A stretch of 64,000 nucleotides of DNA, from the NCBI RefSeq assembly GCF_014905175.1, contig NC_057792.1, forward strand, positions 1,054,001-1,118,000. The letters are read 5' to 3'. Below, one piece after another: positions 26,601 to 40,900 of the stretch (position 1 is the stretch's first letter; each line of letters starts with the position of its first letter). Below the pieces are notes generated by a model, which did no database searches, was not told the DNA's origin, and worked only from the letters and a program-made list of their open reading frames with translations. The position numbers were made by a program, and so were the translations under genes. This stretch comes from Aphidius gifuensis. Its lineage: Eukaryota; Arthropoda; Insecta; Hymenoptera; Braconidae.

Positions 26601-29600
26601 TTCCTCTTTTTTTTTTTTTTTTGTCCTTCATGCCCTCTGGCTGTCGTTTTTTTATTTTTCGTCTACTCTTTTACCTTTATTTTTTATTTTAAACTATTTT
26701 ATATATTTTTTTTAAAGTCGTTTAAACCTCTCGTTCGAAATTCCCAGTGCCTGCTCGTTACTTCCACCAAGTAGAAGATCCATCACCATCTCTCGTGGTA
26801 AATGCATCGAGCTTTTAAATCCGTAAAATCGACTTTTATATATTTATTTTTTTTCATTTTAAACTTATCGGGTCAAATTATTGGAAGCTAAATGATTAGA
26901 GTAAAATTATTTTCAAATAAAAATGTTGAATAAAAGAACAATTGAAAAATAATAAATATATTTAATTTGTTTAATTTGAAATCAATACTATAACTATTCT
27001 TTCAAAAATTAAAATACATAACAGATGATGTAGTGTCTCAAAAATTAAATAGGCCTTTAATTTTTGTCAATTAAATTTTTTCTAATTAATTTTTTATCAT
27101 ACCTAACACTTGCAGACTAATACAGATTACAGAATGAGCTTTTTTCAAAGGGCAATTTCGAAACTGGCAGCTTTTTTTGTTAGCAAAATGACAATATTAT
27201 GAATTTCTTATAAAAAAAAAAACAATTAAAAGGTATTAAAAATAAAAATCCAAAAGAATAGGAAAGATAGTTTCACGACCGGACGTAACTTGGTGCGATA
27301 TAAACCATAAAATAAGAAAATTCCGGTTGTTATATATATGAGGTAGCTTGGCAGTTCGTTAAAGTGGATCGAGTCACGAAAGTCACTAAATGGTTTTAAC
27401 GCGTATCGTGATAACATATCCAAACGACCGGAAATACTTGACGAGAATAACCGTATCATGAAATTGAAGAAATTATCATTTATATTAACTATCAACAAAA
27501 AATAAATTAAATAAAAAATACAACAGCATACAATTGCAAAAAAAAAGCATAAAAATATTTTTAAAAATTTCAATAACTTTTACACATTTTAAGGGTTGAA
27601 AAATGGATGGATATTAAAAAATTTATTTCCCCAATGGCTCAAGGTTCTTGAAGGTATACGGAGAATTCAAAAATTTATATATCTGTCAACTATTTGAAGA
27701 AAAAAAAATATTCATCCAAGTTTTATTTGGTTTTATATACTTAATATATTTTTTCTTACTTTCTCAATATAATTTATGATATCTTAAAACTTAAAAATCA
27801 TATATACATCCATAAAATAAGTCTAACTGGGCAATTTTTTATTATTTTCATTCTGCTATATCATTCACATGAATTTACATGTTTGACTGTACCTTCCAAC
27901 CCCACAAACACGAACTAAAAAAATAATAAATAAATAAAAAAAAAAAAACAATCGTTAACTGTGTGTTTACGATCATTTTATGATATAAATTATAACAATT
28001 TTAAACCTCCAAATTTAAATTGCATGAAGTTTTATATTTTTATATTTTTAATGTTACAATAAAATTACTTCAACGAGACAATATTTTTTATTGTTAAATA
28101 AAATATAAAAATAAATTTTATTTTCCCTTAATTTATTTGTTATATTATCTATTATTTAAACGACAAAAAAACATAGCATAAATTTATAAATAAATGATAA
28201 TATTTTTAATTTAAAAAACAATTTTTAATTTGTGTATTTTTTTAAATAATATATTGCTTATTGATTTGAAATGAGAATTTATATGATGGACATTTTAACA
28301 CCACCAGTACAAGGGGTTGATATAAATATATGTCAATGATCAATGTTACCAAGGGATCAAATCGATAAACTAATTGAACACGACATAATCCACTATGACA
28401 GGTAGAATGGACACAACTTTAAATTTTCAATACAGTCAATTCAAGCATAGTAGATTATAATTATTGCATCAGTGCTTTTTAACAATGGTCATATGCATAT
28501 TCTATCATCACCCTTAATAATCATTTCTTCTTTTAAAATATAATATCAACTGAGCTCAATAATATATATGTATTTGCAGATAAAATTATCATTTGAATAT
28601 TCAAATGTATTCCATTATTAATATTTCAAAATTAAACCAACTCTCTATAACATTAACCCCTTTTCTAATTCAATCCCTTTTTAATCTTCTCTTTTTGGTT
28701 AACTATCACTCAAAATTTTTAACGTAACATCAGGTAAATCGAATGCTAATTGTTAAATTATAATAATGGTTGTTGCTTTATTGTTGCATATGAATTACAG
28801 GATTAAAAATTTTAGTTATACTCAAAATTTATGAGTTTTGATTGTTTTATGTAGGATTGTGTGGGTTTGTAAATTTATAATGATTTTATATTGATGTTGG
28901 CGAATAAATTGATGATTTGAATTATTATTTTTGTTGGTGTGTTTATTTATTTATGTTATTTTTTTGAGAGAGAAAATTTTCGTATTAATTTATATGGGTA
29001 ATTTATATAAAAATTTAATTTGGTAATATAATAGAAGTATTATTTGTTTTATTCTAAAAGGAATGTTTATTTGGCAAAAAGAATGCGATCAACGCAATTC
29101 TTTTGGCTTTTATACTTGGGGTTACGGAATCGACATGGCCGGTATTTGAACTCGAGACATTTCGGACCGCAGGCCGGCAGCTTTGCTACTCGACCACAAG
29201 CTGACACCGAAGATCATAGAAAATTTCAGCCTTATCAATGTCATCAATATTAGAATATTATTATATCTATTTTTTCTTTCTTTATTTATTTCTATAAATC
29301 AGTAAAAATATCGATATTGTCATTTCTAAATCGAAAAATTATTTAAAACGAAAAATCAAAAATTCAAAAATATATATTAAATAACTAAAATTACTTATTT
29401 CACATACGTTATAAAATAAAAAAAATATCACCCATCAAATGATGCTGGCGAATAAATTGATAATTTGAATTATTATTTTTATTGCTGTCTTTATTTATTT
29501 ATGAAATTTTTTCGGTAAACAAAATTTTTTAATTAATTAAAAATCAGTAATTTAGATAAAAATTTTAGTTTTATTTATTTTAATTTAAAATAAATATTTT

Positions 29601-31862
29601 ATTGGCAAAAAGAATGCGATCAACGCAATTCTTTTGGCTTTTATACTTGTTGTTACGGAAACGACATGGCCGGTATTTGAACTCGAGACATTTCGGACCG
29701 CAGGCCGGCAGCTTTGCTACTCGGCCACAAGCTGACACCGAAGATCATATAAAATTTTAGCCTTATGAATGTTATCGTTACTAAAATATTATTATACCTA
29801 TTTGTTCTTCCTTTATTTATTTTTATAAATCAATAAAAATATCGTCATTGTCATTTCTAAATCTAAAAATTATTAAAAATAAAAAATCCAATCTAAAAAT
29901 ATAAATAAATTTTTTTTTTCCATCAAATATTTATGTGGATTATTTTTTAAAATTATTTTCATGGTATTTATTTTTAGTTTTTATTAGTCAAGTTAATCTA
30001 ATGTGAAGGCGAGTTAAACACGTATAAGTTTTATTTCCTTTTTCCGTAACTAGCAAAGTCAAACGAGGGTGAGTTTAGATAAATGAAAAAAAATATTAAA
30101 AAAATAGTGAATTAAAAATAGTATCGAATCCCTTTTTTTTTTTTTTAAATTGTTTTTATCTTTTTTTTCTGTTCTGTTGACATGGTCCTCTAAATTTCTC
30201 ATGCCGTCTATCACCTCCCTTACTCACAACTTGGCTGCGTCTCTCTGTCGCCATTCGAGTAATTGGATCTGCAAGCCCATCATGGGGATCCAACAATTTC
30301 AGCATGTGGACGGAAGTATGTGTCAGGTTAGTCCAGGGATAGTCAACTGAATTCCCAAGATACACGACACCCCCATTTTTTATACGTGCAATGCCATTAA
30401 TTTTTTATTTTTACTTTAAAAAATTTTTCCTATTTTATTATATCTATATACTACTTGTAGAAAAAAAATCATTTTTTTTTGTTTTTCAAATAAAAATGTC
30501 ATTAACTTTTATCGTATCGACAGTGTTATCATCAATATTGTCATTGAAGATTTTCCATGATGTCACTGGATGCATAAAAATCAGGGATAGAAAAAAAACG
30601 AAAAAAAAAAAAAATATACATATATATCTCGAAGATACACTCTTGTGAAAATGAAAAAAATTTAAGTTGGTTTATGTCAAGATGAAGAATAAAAAAAAAA
30701 AGAATAAAGATGAAGGAGCAAAAGAAAAGACAAAAAAAAAAAAATAAAAAATGGGTAAAAGAAGAAAGAAATAAAAAATATAGAAAAAAAAAAAAAGGTC
30801 GATCGGATATCTTGGTCAGCGGATTTGGCGTTACTTTTACTATCATTCGAACATGGCCAGGCAATTTTGTGGCTCGATTTTGCGGTAAGACATGAAACGT
30901 CGTTCGATCAAAAGGTCATTCAGCTTTTGGTCGTAAACCATACATTGACCCAAAGCCAACTCAAGCCCATTAACTGTCTGTATAAATTCAATTGGCGAAA
31001 TAAAAAAAGAAATTATATCAAATTAAAAAAAGCCAAATAAAAAATTATAACTACTCGAAAATAATTTCTATATGTGATTAATATGATTAATAATATTCAT
31101 GTTGTTTTGTTGATAAAATAATGGAGTTATTGTCACGTGTGTGTTGAATTAATTCAAGCATATGTAAATAAATATTTTGAATATCAAAATAATTATATTA
31201 TAATTTATAAATTTGTGATATCCACTTTGTATATTCAAATTTGACAGACAATTATATTGTACGACTGACAAATCATCATCAAAAGCATCATTAATTTCAT
31301 AAACAATACGAATAGATAAAATAATTATTATTGTTGGGATGAATTTAATTTAATATTCAAATGAATATTAATAATTTTTTTTTTGTATAAAATTGAGTGG
31401 TAGAAAAAAAGTTTTATGATAAAAAAATAAAAATAATGAATTTGAATGTCATTTGGACACCAGGTGATGGTTATGATCAACTTTAATATATATATATTGT
31501 TGGAAGAGAAAAATATAGTAGAAAAAAATGAAAAAAAAAAAAAGTAGAGAAAAAAATAATGTTAAGGGGAAACGCTCGGTGACTGTTGATTAGCAGAGGG
31601 TGGAATTTTTCTGTTCGCGTGGATGCACGATGGAGGACCCTTAGCCGGAGATCCTTGGGGAGGATAAGTACAGAACAAGGCGACTAGAAAAGCAACGAGA
31701 GAGTCATGGTGAAAATAAAATGAAAATAAATATATAAAAATAAATATACGTGCGACAGTATTAGGGAGATAAGTACCAAACTCTCTTTCAGAAATTCTAG
31801 GATTTTTATTTTTTTTCTTTAGATGTGAATGTTGTTATAAATATAATGATGTAATAAATATA

Positions 31863-31957
<95 letters not shown>

Positions 31958-34900
31958 ATGAACGAATGAATTTTATCAGTTTTTAGATAACAAAAACGAA
32001 GAGACAACAATTTAAAGTCTAAATTTTATAGAAAAAAAATAAAATTTAATTTATAAAAAAATACAAAGATAATTGAACTAATAATAATAACAATTTTTTT
32101 ATTAATTTATTTTTCGAAAAGGAATGTTTATTTGGCAAAAAGAAAGCTTTGCTACTCGACCACAAGCTGACACCGAAGATCATATAAAATTTTAGCCTTA
32201 TCAATGTAGAATTTTATTATAATTATTATTTTTTTTATTTATTTCTATAAATCAATGAAGATATCGACATTGTCATCTCTAAATCCAGAAATTATTAAAA
32301 ACAAAAAATTAAAAAAATAAAACAACCAAAATGTGCTTGATATTTCATTTAAAATTTATTAAAAAAAAAAAAAGAAAATAACATATTTGTATCGTGAAAT
32401 TTAAAATGAGAAAATATATATAAATACATTTTATATATTCATACGCAATCTCAGTGGCAAAGAAAACATCACTGTCTTATTTCTAACAATATATATTTCT
32501 CTTGAATATATATTATTTTTTGTATAAAAATGAAGAAAAATATTCATGATACAATTGATGTTTTTGTGTTTTATTATTTATTTTACTGTCTTTTTGTTGT
32601 TATTATTATTATTTTTATATTAGAGGTAATATCGAAAAAGTGGAAAAAGTCACGCTTGACTGGCTGGATTGAAAGACCCTTTTGCGTTTCAAGAAGATAT
32701 TTATTTCCATCTGAGTCAAGAAATGATTGCTGTTGATTGCTGGACGATATTATTGAAAACAATAATAAAAAATAACCACTTGCACGAATAAATATTACAA
32801 ACAATAATAAATAAATAAAAAAATATTAATTGCTTCAACTGCAGTACAGTAATAATTAATTGACAACTAATTAATCAATAAACTCTTGTACTCTAAAATA
32901 ATTTATTAATTTTGTTATTGATTGTAAATTCCAATTTTAGAAACAAAAAAACACTTTAAATATTTTTTAAATAAAAATTAACAAGTGAATGATTAATAAA
33001 TTGAAATGTTAAAATGAAAAATTGAAAAACTGCTAATAAAAATTTATCAAAAATATGATTTTACATTTTAATAAATAAAAACAACATCTGTGTGTTAAGT
33101 TGAATTATTTTGATAAATTCTGCATTGTCAGTGTAAACATATATATGAAAAAAATGACTTGAATAATATGTTGAATGAGCATTTAAAATGCCAGATGTAT
33201 AAACGACGTATTATTAATATATAAATTCTAAGAATGATGACTGAGCATTAATATGATTTCTAATGCACCAATATGTGTCTAGCAATCCTTTATAATATCA
33301 ATCAAAAATTCAATGAAGTAAAAATAAATATATATTAAACTCACAATTTATTATAACCAAAATAGTAAATAGGAAATTGAAATTAATAAAAAAAAAAAAG
33401 TATTTTGTAATGGGTGTGTGTCTTTATTGAGATAAAAAAATTCGTCAATCGTCATTATAATTATGATTATGTAATATAATATCGATTGAAAACATATTTA
33501 TTTGAAAAAAAAAAAATATTTCAATCGATATAGTTGTGAGTTTGAAGCAATGATTATGATATTAAATTCTGTTAACCTCTCGTATCAAAATTGTATATTC
33601 TGTTTGACGGGCTTTGCGATTACTGATACCCTTGATTTTCAAGTTTATATATATTATACTTGTATTTGTGGATAATCAATAAATGTATTTCTGTACTGAT
33701 CATATTAATTTGTCATCTCCACATGACATTTTTATGTGAATATTAAAAATAAAATTAATTTTTCATCTCATTACTTGCATTTATTAATTTATTTTATGTT
33801 GAATATTTTTTTGTTTATAAATATAATAATTGATGACAAATTAAAATTGAAAAAACTTTTTAAACACAAGGTCCTATTAATTAAAATATAAAATACTCCA
33901 AGAAAAATGGTCCTTGAATTTTTTTTTTGATTTAATAAAATAGATTTTAAAATTGAAATGAAATTTCGATAATTACTTGTATGATTTTTAAGTAAATAAC
34001 TTGTTTTAAAAATTAAAAATTATTTATAAATTATTACTAAATAAATATTTAAAAAATAAATAAATAAAGATGAATATTTAATTTGAAAAATTAAAATTTT
34101 AATTTGTATAATTACAGGTTTGAAAATAAAAAATTTACCAAATGAAAAATGAAAAATAAAAAAATATATATATGAAAAACTCGTTAAAGTATAGAGTTGA
34201 ATTATAAATGGTCATTTAAAATACAGATGTGAATTTTGTATTTGATAAAAGCTAGAAATGAGATAAAATACATAAATCTGTTTATATGTGAAACATTTTC
34301 GTATTTTAAATTGCTTTTGTAATAGTTGAATTTTGTTGTTACACTGTTTCTCCACTTAATACTTCTCTTGGCCCTTTAAACTATTCTCTTTTCATTTTCA
34401 CTCACTATTATTTCGTTATAAAATGTATAAAATGTATAAAATTTATCAAAATTTATGAAAAAGATATAAAATTATTGTAGCATACTCATAAACCAAATGT
34501 AATTTAGTAATTTTGTGCGTACAAAAATAATTGTGGTTTTATTATTTTCATTAAACTTGGTCATTCTATGAAAGTCAACCCCACATTCAATTAATTGTCA
34601 AATTAAAATTTATTTTTATAGCTTGATAATTAAAAAATTCATCATCATAATCATGATAAAAAATTGCTAAAAATTATATCATCATTGGATATAATTATTT
34701 TCAATTATTTTTATAATTTTTCAAACAAAAGAAAAAATATTTTTTTAATTAATCTTAATTGAAAAAGGAAATAATTATAAATCATAAATTATTTTTTATT
34801 AAAAAAAATTGTATATATATTTCAAAAATAATAATTGTAAAACTTTATTATTTATCTATTTTTAATTGACGAAAAAAAAAAATTGTAAAGCTTCATAAAT

Positions 34901-37900
34901 TATATTTGAAAAAAAATAAAAAAATCACTTGATAAAAAAATTAATTGTAAATCGTTATAATTAATTGAAAAAAAATAATTTAAATTAATTTTAATTAGCT
35001 ATATTTTCGATATATAAATGAGACAATTAAATTTGAATATTTCTAAAAAAAAAATAAAAAAAAAATAGCATCCTGTTAATAAATTAAAGAATTATAAAAT
35101 TATGAATTTTTTTTGTTGTCAGTTTGATACGGTTGACTCGGTTTGTTATTAAAGTAAAAATGATCTAATAAATACATAAGTAAAATAAATTTATGTACTA
35201 GAAAAGGAAAAATAAAGAAAAATAAAAATTCTACAATCGCAGAAAATAGAGATATAATAAAATATACAAGTTTCGAGTAAAAGATCGTTGCAGCGTGTCG
35301 ACCCTTTAATCGCGAAAACTCACTCAACTGAGAAATTACATCCACCCAAAAGTTACCAAGCATTTCAAGCAGTGAGTTTATATACACACACTATAACCAC
35401 CAACCAACCAACCCCACAGTGTATAACGCCAATCAGTTGATTCATCTGACAGATAGCAGTAAAATAAAACAAAAAATAAAGAAATATATAACTTATTATG
35501 AAAAATGATGGAGGATCCAAAGAAATAGCATGAAAAAATATTGCAAAAAAACATTGAAGAATTAGGTAGATGCTATGTGAAGTAAAAATAAAATAAAATA
35601 TATAAAATAAATGATGAAAATAAAAAAAAATTGTACAATTTGATATTTATTTTTGAAATACGATTGATTGAACATTAAAATATTTGATAAAATCATTTCA
35701 ATATTTATCAATTTTGACATTCTGATAGACAGACATTGAAAAGTAGCTTTAAATTTCACAAAAATATATATATTCAAAAATGAAAAAAAAATTCACAAAG
35801 TAAATATATAAGTATAACACGAGAAACTCGTTCAACTGGAAAATTAAATTTCTCCAAGTTTACGAAAACTAAATCGCTACCTTTATTTCTCTCTCTCTCT
35901 CTTTTCCTGGTATGCAAGTCTACAAAAGATATTATACACACAAATATATATATATCCAAATGATACCATCTGAAATTGCTAGATTATAATCTACAAATAT
36001 ATATCCATGTGCATGTCTAATGTATTATCTCTTCTAAGTCAAAATTACGCGGAATCTTATTTTTAAAATTAAAGAAATTAATAATAGTAAATTTGTATTT
36101 TTAAATTGGATTATCAAAATTAAATTTATTAAATTTTTAAATTAAATAAAAACGTGGAAATTAATAATAATCATTATATTATAATATCTATTTTTTTAAA
36201 TTTTAATTCATCAATAAAAATTTAAAAAAAAAACAAAATTTTAATTATAAATTTTTTAAATTAAAAATCCATAAAAATAAAACAACAACTACCCTAATTA
36301 ATTAAATTTTTAATTTATAAAATATAAAAATTACAAAATAAATATTAATAATTATATTAATTAATTTTTTTAAATTTTAAACTACCAATGTTATCCATAA
36401 AAAGAAAAAAAAAAAAAAAAATTATTATATTTTAAATTTTCAATCTATTTTAAATTTATAAAAAAGTATATATTCTCTTTGTGCATTAGTAAGCTGTCAG
36501 ACTAGACAGGCATCATCATTCTGCTATAATTTTATTTTATATTTTTTCTTTCTTTATAATTTTACTATTATTATTATTATTTTTCATTTTTATTCATTCA
36601 TTTATTCATTCAATAATCCACTAAAATACTCGGCGATTCGCCATATGGCTATACATATATACCATATAAGCAAATGCCTAAAATATCTAGACTATTATTA
36701 TGATGATTATGATGATGATGATGATACAATGGTTGTCAGTTTTAGTTACGGTATGCTCGTCAACCTCGGGGAATCATTGAGCGTTAGATGGGCCAATGTT
36801 CCATTTAGTCAGACCCTGTTTAGTTGTGTTCCCTGATCATCCTCATGGCTCATTCAATAATATATTTTTTTTTTTTTCTTTTTTGCTTTTTCAATTATTA
36901 TTATTATTAAATGTATTATTGACTCTACTCTACTTGAATCTATTTATTATTTTATTTTATTATTATCCATCAGCCCTTGCGAATGCCTCACTAAAAATCT
37001 CAGCTGTAATTTTATTAATTTTAGTCGAAAATCAAATATATTTTCTTTAAATTTACTTTTCATTTATCAATTTAAAAAATATAATTTATAAATGATAATT
37101 TTAGCAAGATTGTGATATTATATTATGATAAAACAACATTTCTGATGTCGTTAATAAAAAAAATATATAAACATGATAAGAGCCGCACCTTTGTTGATAA
37201 AATATATCATGATATCAACCACCCACTGAATGGTTAATATGATATCAAAAAACAGCATCGTATTTCTCCACTGGGAAAAGATGAATGAAAAAAAAAAAAA
37301 AAAAACAAACAAATGGGATCGTTGATTGTATATTGATAATAAAAATATAAAAATAAAATAAAAATACACTACGTGTTATTCTTGGATGTCTTGGATAAAC
37401 TAAAATTGTATATAAATAAAAAATTTATATGTATAAAAGATAATTGATAAATTGTTTTTGACATACCTTCACGAAACTGGATGACATTTTCATGGCGATC
37501 ATTGATTATGAGACATTTGAAACAATGCTCTCCAGATAAGCTAGAAAAAACAAAAATTAATATTAATTTATTTATTGATTAATTACTTTGTTTATTGTAT
37601 TATTATTTTTTTTAATTCTTACTTGTCGAAGACAACATATTTGTCACCATTTTTTTGAATACATGATTTTTCTCCTATGCTCGATGAATTTACTGCAATT
37701 GGCTGTGGTTTTCCAGATTGAAACCATTGGCCTGTCCATTTTTCAGGAAATTGACAAGATGGCACACCTGTAACATTTAATAAATATTTCAAATAATTAT
37801 TATCATTATTTTAATTTAATATTTATTTAATAGTATGTGATAAATTACATTTTAAAAAGATAAATTCATTGTTTTATTACCAACCCTCCAAGTGGAGAGA

Positions 37901-40900
37901 AAATATATTTGAATTATACTAAAAATCAATAAGAAAATTTAAAAAATATAAAAAATGTTTTAGAAATATTTCTAAGATATTTTAATAATAGCTCAAATTT
38001 ATTTCTAATATAATTTATATTTTAACGCAATTTAAATATTCTTTTAACATATTTCAATTATCTTAACAGTAAAAAAATTAATTTTAAATTTTAAATAACA
38101 ACTTGAAGTTTATAAATATAACTTTTTAATTATATTTAAATGATTGAGATTGAGATTATTAGTGCATGTACAACATAAACAGTTTGCCAAAATAATAATA
38201 TAAAAAAATAAAAAACAATAAAATAAGACAACGTGATAAAGTATCACAAGAAAAATCTACGTTGTCGTAACCATGTTCAAAGTAGCTGGGGATGAATATC
38301 AAGAATACGTGCTTTTTATTCCAAAAAAGCATATCCCTAAAGTTTTTTTTATTTTTTTATTATTATTATTTCTTGTAAAATGGTTTTGAAAATCGGGTCA
38401 ACTTGGTGGTTGGTTTGCTGGCGACTGATGCATATAAAAAATAGAAAAAATAAGAAAAAATCTATTCTTATAAATTTTTATTTTTTCATCATCCTCAAGC
38501 TATCAACTATCAAAAATTTATGTATTTTCAGTTGAAAAGTTTTAACTTTTGTCGTTTCACAACGTTTTCACTCATAAACTTTATTGAATATTGTTATTTT
38601 TTTTTTTCTTGTAAAAAAATAAATAATATCAAAACAAATAAATCTTTTTCACATGTAAATTTTTTATGTAAAAAAAACTTTTTTGTTATATTTTTAAATA
38701 AAAAAATAACTAAATTTATAATAGTAAAATTTTAATTTTTATAGCTCATTTAAAGTTGATGATTTTTTTTTAAATTTAATTTTTAAATGTCATGGCATTT
38801 CATCATCATCACTGACATCAAAGATTCGCGACTCTTAAAAATCCACGAAGAAGACACAAATAGTAAAAAAAAAATTGTAAAAAAAATTCAATTGTCTCAT
38901 GTGTCAAGTGTCATTCCCACCTCAAGACTTTTAACACCACCTTTTAGCAATTTTTATATATTTTTTTTTATTCTATATTCTATTATTTTTTTTTTCTTAT
39001 TTCATGTCACTCGATGTATACCGAGTATACATTTGAAAAGGCCTTCCTAAATATATTTTTTATTTTTTTGTTTTCGTCGATATAGAGTGGCTTTGGTTGT
39101 TTGAATGGCCAGACCACCTATCACATGGTGGAAGATTGAATAACAAAGAAAATGAAAGACGTGTGTCGAGTGAGGTCGAGATCTCTCTTTTCATTCTTTT
39201 TATATATTACCACCCTATCACATGCTTTATTCTATATTTACAACATTGACAATAGATAAAGTCATATATTTTCAAGTACTGCAAATTTTTAAATATCAAA
39301 AAAAAATTACATAAAAGATGTATCCTCGAGTGTGACCTAGTTATACATCAAATAAAGAAAAAAAATATTTCAAAAATTTACTGATATTGTTAATAATCTG
39401 GAGTTTAAATTAACAATTATTTTTCAATGAAAACTTAAATTAATATAATTTTTAAATAATTTTAAATGTGAAAATACAATTATTTTATTTTTTCCAAATT
39501 TATTTAATTAAAAAATTCATTAATCATTATATTGGCTAATTATTTTAAATAATAAATTTATCATTTCTTATTATTAAATATTTTTTAAACTAAAAATAAT
39601 TTTATGATGAAGTTATTGTTAAATCAATAGAGCATAATTGTTAATTTATTTTCAGGAATATTTTATAGAATAACAGGAAATAAAATGACATATACAGATA
39701 AGCAAAATAATTTGTTTGTTCTATTAAATATTCAGTCTTTGTTTATGTATGTAACTGTTGATGTGTATATATCGTTTTACAATGAGTAAAAGAGAGCTTT
39801 TGCCAATATCCAAGTTTCACATTTCACTGTAACTATATATATACAAAATGAGAAATTGTAATACGTAAATTCATGTCAACAACAATTCTCTTGTGACTTG
39901 GTTTCATGTTCAAAACAATTATCGTGACTATTAAAATTATTATGTCTATCTAAAATGATTAATCAACTCGTATTGATCAAGATAAAAATTCACCAAAAAT
40001 TAAATTACATCAAAATATATTTTAATAATTTTAAATTACAATTAATCAATTTAATAAATAATTTTTCAAATAAATTTTTCGATATTTTTTATAGATATGT
40101 ATTTTATTTTTTAAGAAAATATATTTTTATTTTTTTTTGTTGTACTGATGCTAATAATATTGATGTATAAGAGTCGTCTGTCGTAACTTGTAAGTCAAAG
40201 AGGATGTGAAAATATTTTGTTACGTCTTGAAAGAATACCACATATATTTTTATGTATTTATTTTTTTAACTTGATTTTCTTTTGTCGCAAGTTTTTTATA
40301 TGTGTTATGCCTGAAAAATCATAGAGAGAAAGCAAGTAAAATAAAAAAGATACTCTTTGACGAGATAAAAATGAGAGAGTGAGCTAAATATATATATAAA
40401 CCAAAAAGATGGGGGTTGAAATCAATGGGTATATATATAAAACCTTGTTTTTGAGGTGGCCTGAGGGCTCGACTTCATTATATTTTGAAGCTGTTTTTAG
40501 TTATCTCACTGGTTCTCTCTCTATCTTTACTTTTCTAGTTGCCTTTGAACTATGATGGTTACCATTTGGTGCTAAAGCCTTTGAGATCGGTTTTACTTCG
40601 ACATCGTTACGGTCTTTAACAGCCAAGAAAAGATCGAAAATAAAATATGAAATATCTTTACCATTACCCCATCTTCAAAACAAATTTTTTTTTTTTTATT
40701 GTTATTATTTTTCATACAAAACTAAACTACTTGCTTGACATCATTTTTTTCTTTAGAAATATTTTTTTTTTTACTGTATGATATAAAATATCAAGTGGGT
40801 CTTTAATATTAGTCATATAAAAAATATAATAATTTTAAAATTGAAAAGAAAAAATACTAAAATTGTTAACTATTAACAAACAATTATAAAAATTCAAAAT

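Larger units (their letters stand above)
28893..29930. repeat. Tandem duplication, unit about 540 bp, each with a SINE-A copy
   Basis: The sequence starting GATGTTGGCGAATAAATTGA at 28893 recurs as GATGCTGGCGAATAAATTGA at 29441. Similarity continues through matching AT-rich spacer, the SINE (GGCAAAAAG at 29073 and 29604) and its right flank. The two units are head to tail and have drifted by substitutions and small indels. Confidence 0.7.
22707..37466 (-). other. Intron 4 of the DUF7042-7045 gene (14.8 kb)
   Basis: Holds the four copies of SINE family A, a tandem duplication at 28.9-29.9 kb, a (TAAA)n microsatellite at 31.86 kb and a small open frame at 27226-27459. Less AT-biased islands of 150-250 bases at about 23400-23650, 26330-26480, 30170-30370, 30800-30990 and 31560-31700 stand out and may be conserved regulatory sequence or old transposon remnants. 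None reads as a convincing exon. Confidence 0.65.

Noticed and set aside
26454..26774. 106-codon plus-strand ORF
   Set aside because: Mostly Phe/Leu/Ser from T-rich intron sequence; no start context or splice evidence.
29044..29253. 69-codon plus-strand ORF
   Set aside because: Antisense reading of SINE-A copy 2; the same frame is broken in the other copies.
31819..32010. 63-codon minus-strand ORF
   Set aside because: Translation of the (TAAA)n microsatellite.
35100..35387. 95-codon minus-strand ORF with a TATATAA element just upstream
   Set aside because: The first 35 residues look less biased, but the rest is T-rich intron translation and no family is recognisable; a chance TATA is expected in this composition.
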